A stretch of DNA of 48,140 nt. Source: Streptomyces altiplanensis. Lineage in GTDB: Bacteria > Actinomycetota > Actinomycetes > Streptomycetales > Streptomycetaceae. Made by a program: the position numbers and the translations under genes. The notes under the pieces are model-generated. The model saw only the letters and a program-made list of their open reading frames with translations. It did no database searches and was not told where the DNA came from. This document shows positions 1-9,033 of the stretch, one piece after another. The stretch lies in the NCBI GenBank assembly GCA_003719395.1, contig RHMC01000044.1:1-48140 (forward strand), in the 5' to 3' direction. How positions within the stretch are numbered: the first letter of the stretch is position 1; each line of letters opens with the position of its first letter.

Positions 1-37
1 CCACCAGGGCCGCCGGGACTTTTTCAAAGGAACCTCA

Positions 38-54
38 GCCCACCAGAGGTGGGC
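38..54 (-). repeat. Hairpin in rRNA leader
   Basis: Perfect 7-bp inverted repeat GCCCACC / GGTGGGC with a 3-base loop. It sits between the boxA-like segment and the left edge, where leader RNA is normally folded and processed. Confidence 0.5.
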
Positions 55-181
55 CGGGGTATCAACATATCTGGCGTTGACTTTTGGCACGCTGTTGAGT
101 TCTCAAGGAACGGACGCTTCCTTCGTACTCACCCTCGCGGGCTTTCCTCCGGGCTCTTCGTTTCGGTATTTCGTGTTTCCG

Positions 182-187
182 ACTCTA
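182..187 (-). promoter_or_regulatory. Candidate rrn promoter -10, downstream copy
   Basis: TAGAGT on the minus strand inside the repeated CTGATAGAGTCGGAA element. The -35 position is poor (about AAGTCG at 205-210 for a 17-base spacer), as is seen at some Streptomyces rrn promoters. It is the copy closer to the 16S gene. Confidence 0.5.
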
Positions 188-262
188 TCAGACGCTTCCG
201 CGTCCGACTTCCCCGGCGCCTTCCGGTTCCCCGCTTCCGCGTTTCCCTTTCCGGCGATTCCG

Positions 263-268
263 ACTCTA
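263..268 (-). promoter_or_regulatory. Candidate rrn promoter -10, upstream copy
   Basis: Second TAGAGT on the minus strand in the same CTGATAGAGTCGGAA context, 81 bases upstream of the other copy. The duplication suggests tandem rrn promoters. No strong -35 hexamer is visible. Confidence 0.45.
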
Positions 269-580
269 TCAGTGCTTTTCCGTTTCTCTGACCGTCATTC
301 CGCGAACATGCAGAATTCAGATCCGAGATAGGGTCTGGACTTGATGGAGGCTGCCGACCTGCGCCCCACTCAGAGGTGGGTGCTGGTGTCAGGCAGGACT
401 ACGAGAGTACATCGCTCCGGCAGACGAGGCAAATCGTTCCGGTGCACCCCCTAGGTCCGCCAAGCGGTAGCTCTCATGCGGAACCGGGACTTCTCGTGTC
501 TTACCCTTCTGAACAGTACGCCGTCCTGGACAGGTAGTGACGGCGGCACACGAATCTCTCCGCCCCCCTGGGAGGCCCCC

Positions 581-1030
581 ATGACCAGCGTGACGTCGCC
601 ACTTGCTGGACGCGCCATCGGACTTGCCGCAGTCCCCGACCCGGTGTTCTCCGGTGCGATGGTCGGTCCTGGCACCGCCATCGACCCCGTACGTGAGCCG
701 TCGGAGGCCGTGGCCCCCGTTGACGGTGTCATTGTCTCCCTGCACCCGCACGCCTTCGTAGTCGTCGACGCCGACGGGCACGGCGTTCTGACGCACCTGG
801 GCATCGACACCGTGCAGCTCAATGGTGAAGGCTTCGAGCTGCTCGTGAACAAGGGGGACACGGTGACGCGTGGTCAGGCGGTCGTGCGGTGGAACCCGGC
901 AGCCGTCGAAGAGGCCGGCAAGTCGCCGGTGTGCCCTGTCGTGGCGCTCGAGGCCACGGCCGACTCTCTTGTCGACCTGGTCGAGGACGGCGACGTGAAG
1001 CCCGGCGACGCGCTTTTCAGCTGGCAGTGA
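581..1030 (+). CDS. crr: PTS glucose-type EIIA component (EIIA-Crr)
   Basis: Soluble EIIA phosphocarrier of the PEP:sugar phosphotransferase system. It passes phosphate from HPr to a membrane IIB/IIC permease and is often a regulatory hub. The 149-residue protein matches the single EIIA-Glc domain. The phosphorylated histidine is His72 in GVLTHLGIDTVQL, and the supporting histidines lie in SLHPHAF (residues 53-59). ATG 581 is chosen because GGGAGG (570-575) precedes it by five bases; an upstream in-frame extension to 476 reads as non-conserved sequence. ptsI follows 86 bases downstream on the same strand, so the two are probably co-transcribed. HPr and the sugar-specific permease are not in this window. 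The frame is intact. Confidence 0.95.
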   Translation: MTSVTSPLAGRAIGLAAVPDPVFSGAMVGPGTAIDPVREPSEAVAPVDGVIVSLHPHAFVVVDADGHGVLTHLGIDTVQLNGEGFELLVNKGDTVTRGQAVVRWNPAAVEEAGKSPVCPVVALEATADSLVDLVEDGDVKPGDALFSWQ

Positions 1031-1116
1031 CGCCGACGCCGTAATAACGGCCGCGGGTACGACATCCATCGCGGTGGACTGGACAGGGTGCCGCCGCAAC
1101 TATCGGAGACGGTGAA

Positions 1117-2791
1117 ATGGAGACAACGCTGCGAGGCGTCGGCGTGAGCCACGGTGTGGCGATCGGCGAGGTTCGGCACATGGGCACGGCGGTGCTGGAG
1201 CCGCCGGCCAAGCAGATTCCCGCGGAGGAGGCGGAGCGCGAACAGGGGCGTGCCCGTCAGGCCGTGGAAGCTGTGGCTGCCGACCTGATTGCGCGCGGCA
1301 ACCTGGCCGGCGGCGAGGCACAGCACGTGCTGGAGGCGCAGGCCATGATGGCGCAGGATCCCGAGCTCATGGCTGATGTGGACCGGCGCATCGCCGTCGG
1401 GAGTACGGCCGAGCGTGGCGTGTACGACGCTTTTGCCGCTTACCGGGCTCTGCTGGCGAATGCCGGTGAGTACCTGGCCGGCCGGGTCGCGGACCTGGAC
1501 GACGTGCGGAATCGTATCGTCGCCCGTCTGCTGGGCGTGCCGATGCCGGGTGTCCCGGACAGTGACGAGCCGTACGTGCTGATCGCGCGGGATCTCGCTC
1601 CCGCCGACACAGCGCTGCTGGACCCCGCGCTGGTGCTCGGCTTCGTGACCGAAGAGGGCGGGCCGACCAGTCACAGTGCGATTCTGGCGCGTGCGCTGGG
1701 TGTGCCGGCCGTGGTGGCTCTGCCGGGCGCCGGCGAGCTGGCCGAGGGCACGGTCGTCGCGGTGGACGGCAGCACCGGCGAGATCTTTGTCGATCCGAGT
1801 GCGGAGAAGCGTGCCGAACTCGAGGCGGCTGCCGCTGCTCGCAGGGCGGCCTTGTCGGCTTCTACCGGGCCTGGTGCGACGTCCGACGGCCACAAGGTGC
1901 CGCTGCTCGCCAACATCGGCGGTCCCGCCGATGTGCCGGCCGCGGTCGAGGCCGGTGCCGAGGGTGTGGGTCTGTTCCGTACAGAGTTCCTCTTCCTCGA
2001 CGACAGCAAGCAGGCGCCGTCGGAGGAGAAGCAGGTCGAGGCGTACCGCAAGGTTCTCGAGGCCTTCCCCGAGGGCCGCGTGGTCGTGCGGGTGCTGGAT
2101 GCGGGCGCGGACAAGCCGCTCGATTTCCTGACACCGGCCGAGGAGCCGAACCCGGCGCTCGGTGTGCGGGGCCTGCGGTCTCTGCTCGACCACCCGGACG
2201 TGCTGCGTACGCAGCTGACCGCGCTGGCGAAGGCCGCCTCGAGGGCCTGCCGGTGTACCTGGAGGTCATGGCACCGATGGTCGCGGACCGTACGGACGCC
2301 AAGGCGTTCGCGGACGCGTGCCGTGCGGCCGGGCTGCGGGCGAAGTTCGGCGCGATGGTCGAGATTCCGTCCGCCGCGCTGCGGGCGCGCTCGATTCTCC
2401 AGGAGGTCGAATTCCTTTCACTGGGAACGAACGACCTGGCGCAGTACACCTTCGCCGCTGACCGGCAGGTCGGTGCGGTGTCTCGGCTCCAGGACCCGTG
2501 GCAGCCGGCGCTGCTCGACCTGGTGGCGGCCTCGGCCGACGCCGCGAAGGCCGAGGGCAAGAGCTGTGGCGTGTGTGGTGAGGCTGCGGCCGATCCGCTG
2601 CTCGCCTGTGTGCTGACCGGTCTGGGCGTTACCTCCTTGTCTATGGGCGCGAAGGCCATCCCCTATGTCCGCGCGACGCTGGCGAAGCACACGCTCGCCC
2701 AGTGCGAGCGTGCTGCTGCTGCTGCGCGTGCGCGACGGACACCGCCGACGAGGCGCGGGCGGCCGCGCAGGCGGTGCTGTCCGGCGAGTGA
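1117..2791 (+). CDS. ptsI: PTS Enzyme I (PEP-protein phosphotransferase), two frame breaks
   Basis: Enzyme I takes phosphate from PEP and transfers it to HPr, the first step of PTS sugar uptake in the cytosol. The N-terminal domain carries the active-site histidine in GGPTSHSAILAR (His186). The PEP-binding domain contains FGAMVEIPSAA, FLSLGTNDLAQY and the catalytic-cysteine segment SCGVCGEAA. The frame changes twice: near 2239, between LAKAA and EGLPVYLEV, and near 2730, between AAAARA and DTADEARA. Each is repaired by adding one base, giving about 558 residues and a stop at 2789-2791, the normal family length. Conserved motifs continue across both breaks, so I read these as probable sequence errors and not true inactivation. 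Downstream of crr; a strong terminator follows. Confidence 0.9.
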
Positions 2792-2812
2792 CCGGACGGT
2801 TCTTGTGTGGAT

Positions 2813-2849
2813 CCGAGGGCTCCCGGCCGAAATGGCCGGGAGCCCTCGG
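2813..2849. terminator. Strong bidirectional terminator between ptsI and the convergent hypothetical gene
   Basis: Perfect 16-bp inverted repeat, CCGAGGGCTCCCGGCC (2813-2828) and its complement (2834-2849), with a five-base loop. It starts 21 bases after the ptsI stop and ends just before the stop of the convergent gene, so it can serve both. Confidence 0.85.
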
Positions 2850-2855
2850 GGCGTA

Positions 2856-3755
2856 TCAGTGGTGGATGTCGGGCTCTTCGATGTCGAAGCCCGGGCAGTA
2901 CTCGACGCCGGGCTCGGGGGATACGGGGTCGCCGGTCTCCGCGTCCGTGCAGTAGGCGCTGAAGACCTCCCCCGCCGTGAGTGCGACCAGCCGGCCCTGC
3001 TGGAGCCGCCAGCCGTGGAGCCGGTCGGGTGCCCCGGGCTCGGTGGTCCTCAGTACCACTCCTCCGGGGCTTTCCACGGCGATGCCCGCTGCCAGGACCG
3101 TCACGAACTCCGCGCCTCCGGTCCCGGCCAGGTGGACCGGCTCGTTCGCGGTGCGCTCCGCGTGGAGCACGGCGAGGAGTTGTTCCTCTTCGGCCGGGAC
3201 GCTGCAGACGAGGTGATGGCTGCCGGGACCCGCCTGTTCGAGCAGGCGGGTGACGAGGCGTGAGGCCCGGTCGAGGGCCTCGCGCCCGATGTCCTCGCCG
3301 CACTCGGCGCAGTTGCCCAGTCGGGCCAGGAGCAGGGTCGCGTACTCCCAAGTGGTCTGCCGGACAGCTTCGTTGACGAGCAGGTGCACGAGGCTGTCGA
3401 TGGGCTGGCCGGTGTACGGGAGGGAGGCGCCGCAGACCGCGACTTCCGCGGTGAAGCGGGTGCGGCTCTGCGCCGTGTCGGGGTCGATTCCGGTCGCCCG
3501 GCAGAACTCCAGGAAGTCTTCGGGGTCGAAGAGCGCGACGGTGGTGTGCACTCCTTGCGCCGCGAGGGCCCGCAGCAGGCCTTCGACCTCCTTGAGGTAG
3601 GCCGTGTGGTCGTCGAAGACGAAGGTCTCGTAGCCCGTCATGGCCGCGAAGTCCTGCTCGTCGGCCAACAGGCCCACCGTGCTGGGCGCTTCGCGGCGGA
3701 GTGTGCGCCGCATGGCCTTGCTCTTGTGGTGCTTCGTGGACTTGGTGTGCGCCAT
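2856..3755 (-). CDS. Conserved hypothetical protein with very basic N-terminus
   Basis: A 299-residue cytosolic protein that I do not recognise by function. The start at 3755 (MAHTKSTKHHKSK) is chosen because AGGGGG lies five to ten bases upstream; an earlier in-frame start at 3788 lacks such a site. Visible features are a Lys/His/Arg-rich first 25 residues, a Cys-x2-Cys pair in NCAECGED that could bind a metal, and an acidic C-terminus ending in EEPDIHH. No membrane segment or signal peptide is apparent. It is convergent with ptsI across a shared terminator and lies downstream of the acetoacetyl-CoA synthetase gene on the same strand, with a gap of about 110 bases. The frame is intact. Confidence 0.8.
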   Translation of the reverse strand: MAHTKSTKHHKSKAMRRTLRREAPSTVGLLADEQDFAAMTGYETFVFDDHTAYLKEVEGLLRALAAQGVHTTVALFDPEDFLEFCRATGIDPDTAQSRTRFTAEVAVCGASLPYTGQPIDSLVHLLVNEAVRQTTWEYATLLLARLGNCAECGEDIGREALDRASRLVTRLLEQAGPGSHHLVCSVPAEEEQLLAVLHAERTANEPVHLAGTGGAEFVTVLAAGIAVESPGGVVLRTTEPGAPDRLHGWRLQQGRLVALTAGEVFSAYCTDAETGDPVSPEPGVEYCPGFDIEEPDIHH

Positions 3756-3866
3756 GATTCCCCCTGAGCGCAGTCGATCATTGCTCACTCACCGTAACCG
3801 GCGGCACTGACAACGTACGCTCCGTGAGGTGGCCGCCGACGGTCCGATGTGGGGCGGGCGAGGCCT

Positions 3867-5843
3867 TCAGTGACGGGTGCGGGCGAGGGTTTCGTAGAAA
3901 CGGAGGAGGTCGAGGTTGTCGACCGAGCCCGGATTGACGGCCTTGGCGAGGGCCGTTCCCTGGAGGAGACGTTTGACGGGCACCTCGATGCGCTTGCCGG
4001 TGAGGGTGTGCGGGACGCCGGGGACCTCGATGATCTCGTCCGGGACGTGGCGCGGGGAGAGCTCGGTGCGGATGGCCTGCTTGATGCGGGTGCGCAGGGC
4101 GTCGTCGAGGGCGGCGCCCTCGGCGAGGTGGACGAAGAGCGGCATCCAGTAGCCGCCGTCGGGCTCTTCGAGGCCGATGACGAGGGATTCCCTGATCTCG
4201 GGAAGGCGCTCGACCACCTCGTAGATGTCGGCCGAGCCCATGCGGACGCCCTGACGGTTGAGGGTGGAGTCGGAGCGGCCGTGGATGACCACCGAGCCGT
4301 GGTCGGTGATGGTGATCCAGTCGCCGTGCCGCCACACGCCGGGGTAGGTGTCGAAGTAACTGCCGTGGTAGCGGCTGCCGTCGGGATCGTTCCAGAAGTG
4401 GATCGGCATGGATGGCATGGGGTTGGTGACGACCAGTTCGCCGACCTCGTTGATGAGCGGCTTGCCCTGGGGGTCCCAGGCCTGGAGGTCGGTGCCGAGG
4501 CAGGCTGCCTGGAGCTCTCCGATGTGGACGGGGAGGGTGGGGACCGCGCCGGCGAAGCAGCTGCAGACGTCCGTGCCGCCGCTGACCGATGCGATCCAGA
4601 GGTCGGACGCTACTTCGTCGTGGAGCCAGCGGAAACCGTCGGGCGGGAGCGGGGATCCGGTGGTGGCCACGCACTTGATGCGGGAGAGGTCGTAGTCGCG
4701 TGCGGGGTGGACCTCTGCCTTGGCGCAGGCCATGACGTACGCCGCCGAGGTTCCGAAGAGGGTGGCTCCGGTGCGCTCCGCGATGCGCCACTGGGCGCCG
4801 GTCCCGGGATAGCCGGGGCTGCCGTCGTACAGGACGACCGTGGTGCCCGTGAGGAGGCCGGAGACGAGGAAGTTCCACATCATCCAGCCGGTGGAGGTGT
4901 ACCAGAAGAAGCGGTCCTCGGGACCGAGGTCGCAGTGCAGGCCGATCTGTTTGAAGTGCTCCAGGAGGATGCCGCCCTGGGACTGCACGATGGCCTTGGG
5001 CAGGCCCGTGGTTCCCGAGGAGTACAGGACCCACAGGGGGTGTTCGAAGGGCACCTGCTCGAAGACCGGTTCCGTGTCCGATGAAGTGAGCGCGGACCAG
5101 TCTGTGGCGCCTTCGGGGGCCTCGGTGCCGAGGAGGGGGATGTGGATCACGGCGCGCAGGGTGGGGAGTTCGCGGCGGAGCTCGGCGACGGTGTCCGTAC
5201 GGTCGTGCTCCTTGCCGCCGTAGCGGTAGCCGTCGACGGCGAACAGGACGACGGGCTCGACCTGCTGGAAGCGGTCGAGGACGCTGCGGGCGCCGAAGTC
5301 GGGGGCGCAGGAGGTCCAGACTCCGCCGACGGCGGCGGTGGCGAGCAGGGCGACGGTGGCCTGGGGGATGTTGGGGAGGTATCCGCTGACGCGGTCTCCG
5401 GGGCGTACGCCCAGGGCGCGCAGTTCGGCAGCGAGGGAGCCCACCTGGCGGCGCAGCTCGGACCAGCTCACCGGGATGGGTTCGTGGGTCTCGTCGACAT
5501 GGAGGAGGGCGGGGTCGTCCGCGCGGGAGGGGTCCTCGGCCGTGCGCAGGGCGTGTTCCGCGTAGTTGAGGGTGGCTCCCGGGAACCACTGGGCGCCCGG
5601 CATGGAACGGTCGGCGAGGACCGTTTCGTACGGCGTGGAGAAGCGCACGTCGAACCAGTCGGCGACGGCCTTCCAGAAGGTGTCGAGCTCGTCGACGGAC
5701 CAGCGGTGCAGCGCCGCGTATCCGCCGTCGGCCGGTGCTCCGTACCGCTCGGCCGCCCAGTTCTGGAAGCGGGTGACGGCTGCGGCGGCGATGCGGTCCG
5801 TGTCCGGCTGCCAGAGGGGCGCGGTGTTCGCTGCTGAGGACAT
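3867..5843 (-). CDS. Acetoacetyl-CoA synthetase (acetoacetate-CoA ligase)
   Basis: Activates acetoacetate to acetoacetyl-CoA using ATP, feeding ketone-body, leucine-breakdown or polyhydroxyalkanoate carbon into central metabolism. The 658-residue length is typical. The adenylate-forming signature YSSGTTGLPKAIV is at about residue 273. The later STGWMMWN and HGRSDSTLNRQGVRMGS segments are diagnostic of the acetoacetate branch of the family. The C-terminal catalytic lysine lies in HTLTGKRIEVPVK (about residue 617). ATG 5843 is preceded by a GGGAG-type ribosome site; longer upstream extensions are non-conserved. The 217-base gap to the divergent GH31 gene holds its promoter. The frame is intact. 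Confidence 0.92.
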   Translation of the reverse strand: MSSAANTAPLWQPDTDRIAAAAVTRFQNWAAERYGAPADGGYAALHRWSVDELDTFWKAVADWFDVRFSTPYETVLADRSMPGAQWFPGATLNYAEHALRTAEDPSRADDPALLHVDETHEPIPVSWSELRRQVGSLAAELRALGVRPGDRVSGYLPNIPQATVALLATAAVGGVWTSCAPDFGARSVLDRFQQVEPVVLFAVDGYRYGGKEHDRTDTVAELRRELPTLRAVIHIPLLGTEAPEGATDWSALTSSDTEPVFEQVPFEHPLWVLYSSGTTGLPKAIVQSQGGILLEHFKQIGLHCDLGPEDRFFWYTSTGWMMWNFLVSGLLTGTTVVLYDGSPGYPGTGAQWRIAERTGATLFGTSAAYVMACAKAEVHPARDYDLSRIKCVATTGSPLPPDGFRWLHDEVASDLWIASVSGGTDVCSCFAGAVPTLPVHIGELQAACLGTDLQAWDPQGKPLINEVGELVVTNPMPSMPIHFWNDPDGSRYHGSYFDTYPGVWRHGDWITITDHGSVVIHGRSDSTLNRQGVRMGSADIYEVVERLPEIRESLVIGLEEPDGGYWMPLFVHLAEGAALDDALRTRIKQAIRTELSPRHVPDEIIEVPGVPHTLTGKRIEVPVKRLLQGTALAKAVNPGSVDNLDLLRFYETLARTRH

Positions 5844-6060
5844 GGGGCGGCTCCCGGGCTGTACGCGTGGTGTGCGTGTGTCGCGCGCACGTGCGAAGGG
5901 TGTGCGCACGAGGCGGCTGAAAGGGACGATGCCACGTGATCGTCTTGCGCACCAGAGCGGACCGCCCACAGCCGGGCGTCCGGTCATGTGCGCGCACCAC
6001 GGGTGAACGGCAGTTGAACGCCCCCCGTGCGCGTGCGTCCGGATGGCAGGGTGAGCCGCA

Positions 6061-8418
6061 TGGACGGTCGTGACCTGGTGCGCTCGGTAAAACTGGTCGG
6101 CACGGTGCAGGGGCCGCGCGTCGCGGCGCTCCGCGTGGCGGCGGCGTAGTACGGATGCCTGGGGGACTGGAGCCGCGGGGGAGCCGAGCGGGCCCGGGTG
6201 CCCGGTGCGGTGACCGGCGCGGAGCCGCAGCGGGGCGGCGGCGTGGGCCTTTTCGCCCGCTCGGAGCTGCGGGTGATGGTCGCGGTGGGCGGCGCGGTGT
6301 TCTGGGGCTGGGACGGTGCGGGTCCGGAGCCCTCGTACGCGCTCGCGGGTGCGTGCCCGGAGCCGGATCCCAGGGCGGAGCTGGAGCCCGACAAGGACGG
6401 CGGCTGGCAGGTGGTGTCGGAGCGACTCACGGTCGCCGTTTCGCGGCACGGTGCTGTGGAGGTCCGTACGCCGGGCGGCGTGGTGCTCCGCCGGGAGCTG
6501 CCGCCTCGCTGGTGGGAGCCGGCCGGCGGCGGGCCCGCGCGCTGGTTGCAGCGCAGCGAGGTGCCGGCGGACGCGCGGTTCTTCGGTCTTGGCGGGCGGT
6601 CTTCGGGGCTCCGGCTGCGGGGTGGCCCGTACCACCTGTGGAACGCCGGTCCGGGCGGGAGCCGCGCCCCGGGCGACGAGCCGCTCTCCGTCACCATGCC
6701 GGTGCAGCTGGTCGTCTCCGTCGACGGGAACGCATCTCGTCTTCCACGACAACACGTGGGAGGGCCGGGTGACGTTGCGGGAGGGCGAGGAGGGGGCGGG
6801 GTCGGGCCATGACCGGCCCGGGACGGAGTGAACTGCGCATGGACGGCGGGCCGCTGCGCTGCTGGGTCGTGGCCGGCACTCCGGCGGCGCGGTGCTGCAG
6901 GGCTGGACCGCGCTCACGGGTGCTCCCGCGCTTCCGCCGTCGTGGGCGCTCGGTCCGCAGCGCGCGCAGTGGGGTCCGGGCGGTGAAGGGGAGGTTCGGC
7001 GGACCGTCGCCGGTTATCAGGAGCGGGGGCTTCCGCTGTCCGTACTGCACCTGGGGCCGGGGCTGGACCTGGACCACTGCGACCGGCGTCAGGCCTTCAC
7101 TGTCGACCGCGGGCGTTTTCCTGGTCTTCCCCGGCTCGCCGCGGACCTCAGGGCGTCGGGGGTGCGGCTGGTCTCGGTGGTCGGTCCCGCCGTCAGGGCC
7201 GAGCCCGGCCGCGCGATGTACGACAGCGGAAAGGCCGTGGGGGGCGTCGTACGGGACGCGCGGGGGGACGAGGTGCGCGGGGCGGCAGGTCCGGGGGAGC
7301 GTGTCTACCCGGATTTCACCGATCCGCGCGTGCGTGCCTGGTGGGCGTCACTGTACGAAGAGCCGTCCGCCCGGGACTTCTGTGGAGTGGGGCACGAGAC
7401 GAACGAACCGGTGGCCCTCTCTCCCTTCGGTGATCCGTCGTTGCCGCGCTCCGCACGGCACAGCCTGGAGGGCCGCGGCGGCGATCATCGGGAGGCACGC
7501 AATGTCTATGGGCTGGGGATGGCGCGCGCCGGTTACGAAGGGCTGCGGAAAGCGCGTTCCGGGGAACGGCCGTTTCTCTTCTCGCGCTCCGGGTGGACAG
7601 GCGTACAGAGGTACGGCGGCATCTGTTCCGGGGGTACGGCGACGGGCTGGCCGGGACTGCGCGCCTCGCTCTCCCTTGCACTCGGTCTCGGGTTGTGCGG
7701 CGTGCCGTACTCGGGCTCCGATGCCGGCGGGTTCGACGGCACGCCCTCCCCCGAGCTGTATCTGCGCCGGTTGCAGCTGAGCGCCCACCTTCCGCTGTTC
7801 CGTACACATGCGGCGGCCGCCGCGGGCGGCGGGGAGCCCTGGGAGTTCGGTCCGCAGGTGCTCGAACACGCAAAGGCCGTGTTCGCCGAAAGGGAGCGGC
7901 TGCTGCCGTATTTCGTGACGCTGTCCCATCTGGCCCACCTCACCGGTGCGCCTTATGTGCGTCCCGTGTGGTGGGGTACACCCGAGGACCGGGCGCTGCG
8001 GGACTGTGAGGACGCTTTTCTTCTCGGGGACTGTCTGCTGGTCGCTCCCGTACTGGAGCACGGTGCGGACCGCAGAGCGGTGCGGCTGCCGCGCGGACGG
8101 TGGTACGACACGGCGACCGGTGAGGCGTACGAAGGGCAGGGTCAGGTGCTGCTTGAGGCACCCCTGTCGCGTGTCCCTGTGCTGGCGCGGGCCGGCGCCG
8201 TGATTCCCGTGCGGGGTGACGACGGCGGGCCGGTGCTTGAGGTGTGGGCACCGGCTGCCGGGCGTACCGGAGGAGGGCTGCTCGTGAGGGACACGGGTGA
8301 CGGCTGGGAGCGGGCGGAGGTCGAGCGGTTCACGACGCGGGTGGACAGCGGCCGGGTACTGGTGGAGCGGGAAGGCGGCGGAGAGGTGGGGCTTCCCGTG
8401 CGGGTGCGGGGCTGTTGA
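6061..8418 (+). pseudogene. Degraded GH31 alpha-glucosidase-like gene, catalytic residues substituted
   Basis: Homologous throughout to actinomycete family-31 alpha-glucosidases: MDGRDLVRSVKLVGTV at the start, PSWALGPQRAQWG, PFLFSRSGW, SLSLALGLGLCGVPYSG, and the C-terminal beta domain with RLPRGRWYDTATGE and ARAGAVIPV. The reading frame changes about five times between 6100 and 6895 and meets a TAG at 6148 if read straight from the start. From 6892 to 8418 it is open. The usual nucleophile motif HDMNEP reads HETNEP, and the acid/base motif SGD reads SGGT (GGICSGGTATGWPGL). Both catalytic aspartates are therefore missing, which sequencing indels cannot explain. It is either a decaying gene or a non-catalytic relative. 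A ribosome site (AGGGTGAG) precedes ATG 6061. Confidence 0.75.
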
Positions 8419-8438
8419 GGCGGCGTACCCGGGAACGT

Positions 8439-8972
8439 TCATTTCGCGTGGCGGTAGCTTCCCGCGAACCATCGGTGCACCGCTTCGGTGTGCAGGGGGA
8501 AGGCCAGCTCGGCGGGCTCGCGCAGGAGGTGCCAGCCGGTCGTCTCGTCAGTGGGTGCGGACGGCGGCAGGCCGGCGGCGTCGCGTTCGGGGAGCAGTCC
8601 GAAGAGGAGAAGGTGGCCGGCCGCGGAGCTCAGCGCGTCGGCGAGACGTACCTGCTCCGCCGCGGCCTCGATGCCCGTCTCCTCGCCCAGCTCGCGTACG
8701 ACGGCCTGCTGCCAGTCCTCCGCGTGGTCGATGAAACCGCCGGGCAGTGCGGTCCCGCCTAGCCGTGGCTCGATGGCACGGGTGATGACGACGAGTCCGC
8801 CGCCCTGTGTGTCGCGTACGGGCAGCAGGGCGACGGCGACGGGCAGAGGGTTGCGATAGGCCGTGTCGCCGCAGACGGCGCAGGTGCGGAGCGCCGTACC
8901 GGCCGGCCGGTACGGCGCTCCGCAGCTGGAGCAGTGGGAGTGCCTGACGGGCTTCTTCGTGGGTGCGGACAC
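8439..8972 (-). CDS. Nudix hydrolase with N-terminal zinc ribbon
   Basis: Hydrolyses nucleoside-diphosphate-linked compounds. The complete Nudix box GGFIDHAEDWQQAVVRELGEETGI fits G-x5-E-x7-REU-x-EE-x-G-U. An N-terminal Cys4 pair (CSSCG then CAVCG, about residues 15-35) forms a zinc ribbon like that of NudC-type NAD/NADH or capped-RNA hydrolases, though substrate cannot be told from sequence. GTG 8972 is the most likely start (VSAPTKKPVRH, 177 residues), because upstream in-frame sequence looks non-coding; the ribosome site is weak. The start region is divergent from the VanX-like gene beginning 61 bases away. The frame is intact. Confidence 0.85.
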   Translation of the reverse strand: MSAPTKKPVRHSHCSSCGAPYRPAGTALRTCAVCGDTAYRNPLPVAVALLPVRDTQGGGLVVITRAIEPRLGGTALPGGFIDHAEDWQQAVVRELGEETGIEAAAEQVRLADALSSAAGHLLLFGLLPERDAAGLPPSAPTDETTGWHLLREPAELAFPLHTEAVHRWFAGSYRHAK

Positions 8973-9033
8973 GGGCGGACTGTACCGGGTCGCCCTTCCC
9001 TCCCGGGGCGTCGAGCTGGTAGACGGAGGGCCC

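Larger units (their letters stand above)
1..345 (-). promoter_or_regulatory. 16S rRNA operon leader and promoter region (16S gene lies left of the window)
   Basis: Read on the minus strand this is the leader that precedes 16S rRNA in Streptomyces. It has the boxA-like antitermination segment GAGAACTCAACAG near 89-101, then GTGCCAAAAGTCAACGCC, a hairpin at 38-54, and GGTTCCTTTGAAAAA close to the left edge. The element CTGATAGAGTC occurs twice (181-191 and 262-272). Each copy supplies a TAGAGT -10-like hexamer, which fits the tandem rrn promoters of streptomycetes. No long protein reading frame here looks real. The identification rests on my recognition of this conserved leader. The 16S gene itself is not in the window, so the operon is inferred to run leftward. 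Confidence 0.82.

Noticed and set aside
389..2193. Long minus-strand open frames opposite crr and ptsI
   Set aside because: They are antisense to well-conserved PTS genes and carry no motif of their own.
2230..2250. Programmed frameshifting in ptsI
   Set aside because: There is no slippery heptamer or downstream pseudoknot at the break, and similar breaks occur in many unrelated genes.
3778..6000. Alternative minus-strand frame over the acetoacetyl-CoA synthetase gene
   Set aside because: It is an Arg/Pro/His-rich out-of-frame reading of a gene whose true frame has all family motifs.
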